Source: Amoebophrya sp. A120 (taxonomy: Eukaryota; Sar; Dinophyceae; Syndiniales; Amoebophryaceae). From it: a DNA stretch of 64,000 nucleotides. The DNA is taken from contig CAJINV010000003.1 in the NCBI GenBank assembly GCA_905178155.1, positions 7,546,198-7,610,197 of the forward strand. Direction: 5' to 3'. The notes beneath the pieces are model-generated. The model was not told where the DNA came from, searched no databases, and saw only the letters and a program-made list of their open reading frames with translations. Numbering within the stretch: position 1 is the first letter of the stretch; the number at the start of each line of letters is the position of its first letter. The translations under genes and the position numbers were made by a program. Shown here in pieces: positions 58,645 through 64,000 of this stretch.

Positions 58645-59217
58645 TTACTGTGCACAAGCTTCCAGGTCCACCGGAAGTGCCTGTTCGGCTGCCTCCAGAA
58701 AATCCAGCATGCTCTTCTTCGCTTGCGCCAACTCCCGCTCCCCTTGCTCCATCCGGTGATGCAGCATTGCGAGCTTCTCGCTCGGCGTCTCATCCTGTTT
58801 TCGCCTTGAGGCGACAGACACGTTTTGCGCGCGCGCCTGCGCCCTGACCGCAGCAAGCGCACGGCGCTCATGCGGTTCGAACAGGTCCGAAACCCGTTGC
58901 AATCGCTTCCGCAGGTCATCGGTCCAAACCTGGATGTTCCGTCTGGCGGACCCCTTAACATTGAGGTCCGGGAACGACTCTTCACCTGCTAATGCTGCGC
59001 CGGACCTCGACGACCGCGAGGAGGAAAGAAACTTCTTCGACGGCGAAATACTAGGAACTTGCGATTGCCGTCGCAAATTAGACGAGGGACGTTGCCTGCC
59101 TGACGAAGCACTTCCGTCCCTCCTGGAAGCAAGAGCACGATTCTCCAAGCGAGAACCACGACCTGACGCCGGCTCCGCAGGCTGTAACCGGCTAGTTGAT
59201 GACGTTCGACGCTGCAT
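58645..59217 (-). CDS. Basic protein with C-terminal coiled coil
   Basis: Open frame of 190 aa from ATG 59217-59215 (MQRRTSSTSRLQPAEP). The first 90 residues are Ser/Arg-rich and disordered; the last 100 are helical (NIQVWTDDLRKRLQRVSDLF, SEKLAMLHHRMEQGERELAQ). It starts only 51 bp after the stop of the next gene upstream, with a pyrimidine-containing stretch and a TAG 13 bp before the ATG. That could be a trans-splice acceptor, or an intron joining both into one gene. Function unknown. Confidence 0.6.
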   Translation of the reverse strand: MQRRTSSTSRLQPAEPASGRGSRLENRALASRRDGSASSGRQRPSSNLRRQSQVPSISPSKKFLSSSRSSRSGAALAGEESFPDLNVKGSARRNIQVWTDDLRKRLQRVSDLFEPHERRALAAVRAQARAQNVSVASRRKQDETPSEKLAMLHHRMEQGERELAQAKKSMLDFLEAAEQALPVDLEACAQ

Positions 59218-59268
59218 CGCCAGGTGCCTCCTACGGACAGGGGTGCAGTAAAGTGCCGGTCTGCAGCT

Positions 59269-60246
59269 TTAGCAAAAGCGAAAGGTTTCTCGATTCAGGT
59301 AGCGATTGTCATGGAAATCTTGCTTGGTCTTCTCGAAAGTCTGCCGGGCGCGGCTGCCGTCGTACTCAACTTTCTCTGGTGGGGGCGCCTCCTGCTCAGC
59401 TTGATCGTGGATCGCACGCGCGATGGCGAGCTTCCGCTGCCACTCGCCGAACATTATCCCAGCGGCACACAAAATTTTGCAAAGTGGAGGGAATTTCAAG
59501 TGCGCAAACGCGGCGGCCGCAGAAGCGTACTTAACTGATTCCAGGAAATGAAGGTGCTACGCAGAAGCTGCTTTGACTTCTCATCGCGCGCGCGAACAAA
59601 ATTGATTTTCAATGACTATGCATCTGCTGGGCTTTCTGCATTATTGATTTGCCCCTGCTTGTTTTTCGCGCATCGAAACAAATCAACCATTCACGTCGTG
59701 TGCAATTCACACTCAGCTCGCTGCACCGGTTCTGCTGCAGATTGTTTGATACAACAGATTTCGCGCACGAAAAAAATACGCCCTTCCACTTTGAAAAACT
59801 CCGTCTGTTCGCCGACATACATTCGCCACCGAGCCGCTTGAAGGAACAGCTGTGGTCCAATTGCGTCAAGCTTTCCTCGTTTAAATTCGACTTCAGATTG
59901 GACTGATTATGGAACGGTCACCAGCTGTGACACTCTCTAGAAAGACCTTGAAATCAACCTTTCTCGCGACGCGCAAGAAAGAGCACATCGTGTGTGGTGG
60001 AAATGCGGTTGATGCAGCGGATGAAAATGTGTTTGTATGCGGTACAGCACTTGTCAATGCTTAACATGCAAATGGTACTACAACTCCTGAAAACAATGTG
60101 GATGCAGCTTGTTTTTTGTTACACTTCCTAAATTTATCACAGATTAGCGGGCCATATTGAATCCAGCGAATTTCTGCTTCGCACTGCTTTCTTCGACGTC
60201 TTTCCCGGGCGTACTCCTTCTTCAAAGCTTCGATTTTTGCCTCCAT
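59269..60246 (-). CDS. Small two-exon protein with a hydrophobic centre
   Basis: Exons 60141-60246 and 59269-59534 give 123 aa, borders GT-AG in phase 1. ATG 60246-60244 opens a Lys/Arg-rich helix (EALKKEYARERRRRKQ); the junction yields IQYGPLIFKYASAAAAFAHL, a mostly hydrophobic stretch, then LCKILCAAGIMFGEWQRKL. The end is hydrophilic (EKTKQDFHDNRYLNRETF). It may be a small membrane-associated subunit. Family not recognised. Confidence 0.55.
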
Positions 60247-60773
60247 GGTATGTGTCTTACCCTCATCAAAGTCAACAGCAACACAGTAGAGTTTCGCAGA
60301 TACTAAACATGGCTTCTATTTCGAAAAACCTAGACTACTTGTTTCGTGATGCTACCGGTCCCACAAGCACAAATAGCGCGGTGGATGAGGTTTGCCTTTG
60401 GTGATGAGGACCGCATGGAAGCGAGGATAAAGATGATATTTGTATTTCCTCAAGGTGGCATATATCACGATTATCCGGATTTGACCAAAAACGACAAAGA
60501 GCCCGTCCGCAGGGGCTTCATCAAGTCAGGAGAAAATCCCCCTTCCCTCTTGCTCATTTATCACCGTCCTGCTTTGCTGCAGGCGCTTTTGCTCGAGGTG
60601 CTGCTCTAGAGCGAAAATTAACGATCAGCGTGGACGAAATTTTCTCGGAACGAAGCTGCAATTGTAAATGACGAATGAACAGTTCAACATCACTTGATTC
60701 GTGACAGATATGTAAAAAAATCCGAAGCCCAGGCAGTTTGATCCCGCCCGTCACCACTTTTTTCTGCTGAGTG
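60247..60773. other. Intergenic, no gene seen
   Basis: Between the two-exon gene and the stop of the coiled-coil gene; the plus-strand frame 60346-60609 has no support. Confidence 0.4.
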
Positions 60774-63180
60774 TTATCTCAAAAATTCCATAGATGGAGA
60801 GCCTGACAATGGAGACGCCGCGCGGCCGTTTTGCTTTTCGCGGAGGTGCGCCAAAAAAGGCTCTTCCGACGCACTCACAAGCTCGTAATTTCTGCCGTGG
60901 CGCGGAGGCGGCTGGCCCGGGGTACCCCGTGCTAGGTGCTCCAAGGCCTCCTCCTCCCGACGCTCCGTCTCACGCCGAACGCGCAACTTCTGCACGGGAC
61001 ACGTGGCAAACTCGAGTTCCGCCGTTTCCAGGGAATACAGCAGCTTCAGGTCCTGTTCGCGCAGGCCTCCCGGTGACGCAGGCCCCAGCTGCTTCCCGCG
61101 CACGCCGCCGCGCAGCTGTTCGCGCTCCCGCGTGCGAAATTTCCGATCCACATGCTCGAGTCCTCCGCCACGAGGGGAGGTCGGACTGCCCCGGGAACCG
61201 CCCCGCGTGCCCTGCTTGTCGCGACCGCCCGCTTGGCTTGCGCTGCTCGTGGACGCTGTTCCCGCTCGTCCAGCTGTTATAAACAAGTCGCACCGGCCTC
61301 GAAGAAGTTAACTTCACAACAAAAAAGTAACAATGTCGTGTTATAATCTCGGAAACAAAAACTACCTCGAACATAAACAAAAAAAAAAAAGGAATGCCTC
61401 AAGTACACTTGTTTTCAAGCATCCGATTGGCCTCTTGAATCTCAGGTAGCTTCTGGTGTCGGTGGCTTTTTCGCAGCCGGTCCAGCAAATCCCGTAAGCG
61501 TTGGACCTGCAGTTGGAATAAAAGAACGCATGTGATGCTGGTAGTAGTTGGCATAAAAGAACGCACCTCCTTCCAGTAAATGAAACTACTATCATGTCGA
61601 CGATATGCGCAGCGAAGACCAAAAATTTCATATCACCTCCTCTTCCGCGAGGACACGCAGCTTGGTTTCGGTGCTGAGGTTTCGCGTCAGCAGCGCCTTT
61701 GCCTTGTCCAGGGATTGCAGTTTCCTCACAATTTTCTCGACGCGGCGCTGCCGACCCTGTGTGCTGGGATCCCCGGCCGCCGCATCCTTCCGCTGGTCCT
61801 CCGCCACTGCGTTGACGTCTCGACTGATGTCTTCTTCACTGCCGTCACTCTTGCCGCGTCCCCCGGTCCGATCCGCATCGATTCGCTTCTTCAGAGCGTA
61901 GTTGTCCGTTTCGAACTTCTTCGCTTTCTCCTTGAGCTTCTCCTTCTTGCGAAGAACCACGGCAAGCCTCAACTTGTGGGCCGCGACTTCCACTAGTAGC
62001 TGCTTCACGCGGAGCTCGTTCTCGCGCTTCTGCTGTTCCGTGAAAGATACTGCGGTGCCGTAAAAGATGCTCTCCTCCAACAGATCCGCGGCGCCCTCCT
62101 CTAACCCGCCGGTCCGGTAGCCAGCGCCACCGCCGCCGCCCCGCTGCGAGGTCCCGCGCGGTCCGTTCCCTGACGCTAAGTTCTGACCCTGTGTTGTTTT
62201 TTACCCGAGGGAATAAACTGTGTGACTCTACTGGCTAAGTACTCCCACGAGAACGAGGGGGACCGTATGTGTTTTTTAGTTTTGAGGCTTATTAATTGTT
62301 CAGAAAAGTCTTGCGCACAAAACTTGCTCTCGCAGCTACCCCCGAGAACCTGAAGATGTTGAGGCATCGATGTTGAGTACGTCATTTTGGAACGCCGCGC
62401 CGGCGGTCGAAGAAGAGCTTCCACCTGCTGCTCCTGCTGTCCCGTCGCGCGCCTGCGCCGTAGGTGGTGGGGCGGAGTCACCACCCGCAGGCTTTACTTC
62501 CGCCAAAATGCCCTTCATTGCAAGTTCCCAGTGCTCGGAAGTCAGGTGTAGACCTCGAACGCAGGTGCTTATGTCATCTGCGGTACAAAGCCGAAACTGC
62601 AGCAGGCGTATGAACATCGTCGACAGTTCCTCTTTCAGCTTTGCTTCCCGGTCCTGCGACTTCCGGAGCCCGTGCGTGAGGTGTTCGATATTCGTGTTCA
62701 AGGTCTTTACCTCCTTTGCATGCTCCTTCTCCTTTATCAAAGGGAAAAATCCCCCCTCCCCATATCGAAACGAAGTTTCTGATGCTGGATTTGCGTACAC
62801 AAATCAGGTCTGTCTTGCTGGAGAGGACTGCAGGCATATGCTAGCCTGGGTCGAGAGGTTTTGACGTAGGGGACTAGCATGACAGATGTCGGCTCTGTAA
62901 GCCCAACAGCATCACAAACCGCCGGCATAGTGCGGCCTGACTCTCTGGCTCTGCCTTCTTGCAAGACAGACAGGATTTGTGACCTCAAATCTGCATCACA
63001 AATTTTCAGACGAGTGCGTTTTCAATATGGGGAGGGGAAACTTTTCCTCTCAATATCCTTCTGAGAATCCACACTGCCCGCAAGTGCCGACCCAGCGGCG
63101 TTACTTCTTGTCTTATCCACCCCTGCCGACCCAGCAGACCCAGAAGCCCGCCCGGGCGCAGCTGCGGCTACACTTCGCAT
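60774..63180 (-). CDS. Coiled-coil protein
   Basis: About five exons: 63056-63180, 62340-62729, about 61632-62190, about 61400-61512, 60774-about 61280. The start is probably ATG 63180-63178 (MRSVAAAAPGRASGS), preceded in frame by a stop. Heptad-like helices are clear: HAKEVKTLNTNIEHLTHGLR, QQKRENELRVKQLLVEVAAH, VRKLQSLDKAKALLTRNL, VQRLRDLLDRLRKSHRHQKL. Linkers are Gly/Ser-rich. The insertion at 62735-63055 splits the first exon; removal gives VDSQKEKEHAKEV. The last exon is basic and Gly-rich. The joins between exons 2-3 and 4-5 are uncertain and the last exon might belong to another gene. Possibly cytoskeletal or basal-body associated; function unknown. Confidence 0.6.
62735..63055. mobile_element. 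Introner-like insertion (GGAAAAATCC family)
   Basis: 321 bp; left end TATCAAAGGGAAAAATCCCC, right end (reverse complement) TATTGAGAGGAAAAGTTTCC. Perfect 5-bp duplication TCCTT at 62730-62734 and 63056-63060. Similar in length and inside sequence to the element at 18607-18929. Confidence 0.92.
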
Positions 63181-63794
63181 ACTCAGTTCTTTCCCTCACG
63201 GGAGGTACAGGCTGTGAATCGCGCACATGCAGGCTTCAACTACAACGTAAGCAAGAGTATACTAAAAAAGTAAAAAAAGAAAAACCAGTGCCGATAGGAA
63301 GGTCCCTTTTCCTTCTACCGCCCATTAGATGAAACCTTATTCATTGACATTGGCAGCATTTTCCTCACTTCTTACCCTCGAAAATCCCGCAAACCAATTA
63401 TACAACCAACAACTCTGTGGCAAGTACTTCCTTTCATCAGGTTGCTTTTACGCTCCACGTCGGCTTTCTCATTGAAAGAATGCGAACAACGACATGTGCA
63501 TGCATAAGTATTTCCACTTGTTGTGCCCTGCACAGTCTTGGTCCGACCCACATATCGAAGTCACCTCACAAAATTCACGACAAATTTCGAATCGAATATG
63601 AAACGACTCAAACAAACGACTGCACGATAGGCGGCTAAAAAGACCGCATGACTATATGAGCGACCGATTATTTCAAGAGACCCTGACGCCCTGAGACCTA
63701 AACCAACGAATCACGACGGCAGCGCGGTTTTCTTGTGTTTAGAATGAGGGGAAAAAAATACGCATAGCGTCGCGATTTCGCTTTGTGGATTTTT
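63181..63794. other. Intergenic, no gene seen
   Basis: AT-rich upstream flank of the coiled-coil gene, leading into the minisatellite. No supported gene. Confidence 0.4.
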
Positions 63795-63796
63795 TT

Positions 63797-64000
63797 GGGG
63801 GATCCGCCCGCCCCCCGGGGATCCGCCTTCGCCCAGGGGATCCGCCCGTTGCCCGGGGATCCGCCCGCTCCCCGAGGATCCGCCCGCTTCCCGGGGATCC
63901 GCCTTCCCGCAGGGGATCCGCCCGCTCCCCGAGGATCCGCCCGCTCCCCGGGGATCCGCCTTCGCCCAGGGGATCCGCCCGCTGCCCGGGGATCCGCCCG
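63797..64000. repeat. GC-rich minisatellite, about 19-20 bp unit
   Basis: Tandem units of the form GGGGATCCGCCCGCTCCCC, with variants ending GCCTTCGCCCA or GCCCGTTGCCC, about 10 copies before the window ends. Every unit contains GGATCC or AGGATCC. The array continues beyond the edge. Confidence 0.9.

Noticed and set aside
1-64000. tRNA, rRNA, snRNA or spliced-leader genes
   Set aside because: I looked for the conserved spliced-leader core and for tRNA-like cloverleaf landmarks by eye and found none; absence is not proven without a covariance search.

Overview
The window is nuclear DNA of a protist, most likely a syndinian dinoflagellate close to Amoebophrya. The evidence is GC-rich exons alternating with AT-rich flanks, many small spliceosomal introns (roughly 100-230 bp), mitochondrial and eukaryote-only gene families, and above all introns that look like DNA transposons, with terminal inverted repeats and short target-site duplications. 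Introners of this kind are known from published Amoebophrya genomes. The assignment is inference; no rRNA, tRNA or spliced-leader gene is present to confirm it. Every gene I can support lies on the minus strand, as in the one-directional gene arrays of dinoflagellates.

Layout, left to right (each gene reads right to left): the 5' end of a Lys-rich protein (1-56); a type I membrane protein (836-2659); a Mei2-like RNA-binding protein in 8 exons (3617-7207); dihydroorotase (7878-9419); a CIMIP2/FAM166-like axonemal protein (11393-12597); a small 3-exon gene (12907-13587); mitochondrial ATP synthase OSCP (14356-15380); a sestrin homologue (16195-19954); RPA1 (20697-29094), whose central intron holds a 6-kb inverted-repeat element with a 256-bp satellite; a very large EF-hand/fibronectin-III/coiled-coil gene (30296-44571); a 3'-5' exonuclease with a dsRNA-binding domain (45191-46672); a secreted EGF-domain protein (47225-49944); an unknown protein (50377-51567); a glutamine cyclotransferase-like protein (52147-53718); a small mitochondrial membrane protein (54418-55099); a membrane RING-H2 protein (55691-57728); three small or coiled-coil genes (58645-63180); and a GC-rich minisatellite running off the right edge.

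I joined exons by reading frame and checked that summed exon lengths divide by three for the Mei2-like, dihydroorotase, OSCP, sestrin, RPA1, EGF, RING and several small genes. Introns not due to insertions are mostly GT-AG, with a few probable GC-AG. Eleven insertions share TAT(C/T/A)-like termini and 5-bp target duplications (eight perfect, three degenerate); a twelfth has other termini. In the best cases removing the element plus one target copy restores a conserved protein in frame, yet no single cut gives both GT and AG. The main discovery candidate is this element superfamily, which ranges from 108 bp to 6 kb and includes one member apparently carrying cargo.

Coordinates were read by eye; exon edges may be off by 1-2 bases, and starts were moved to real ATG codons where an open frame began at another codon.
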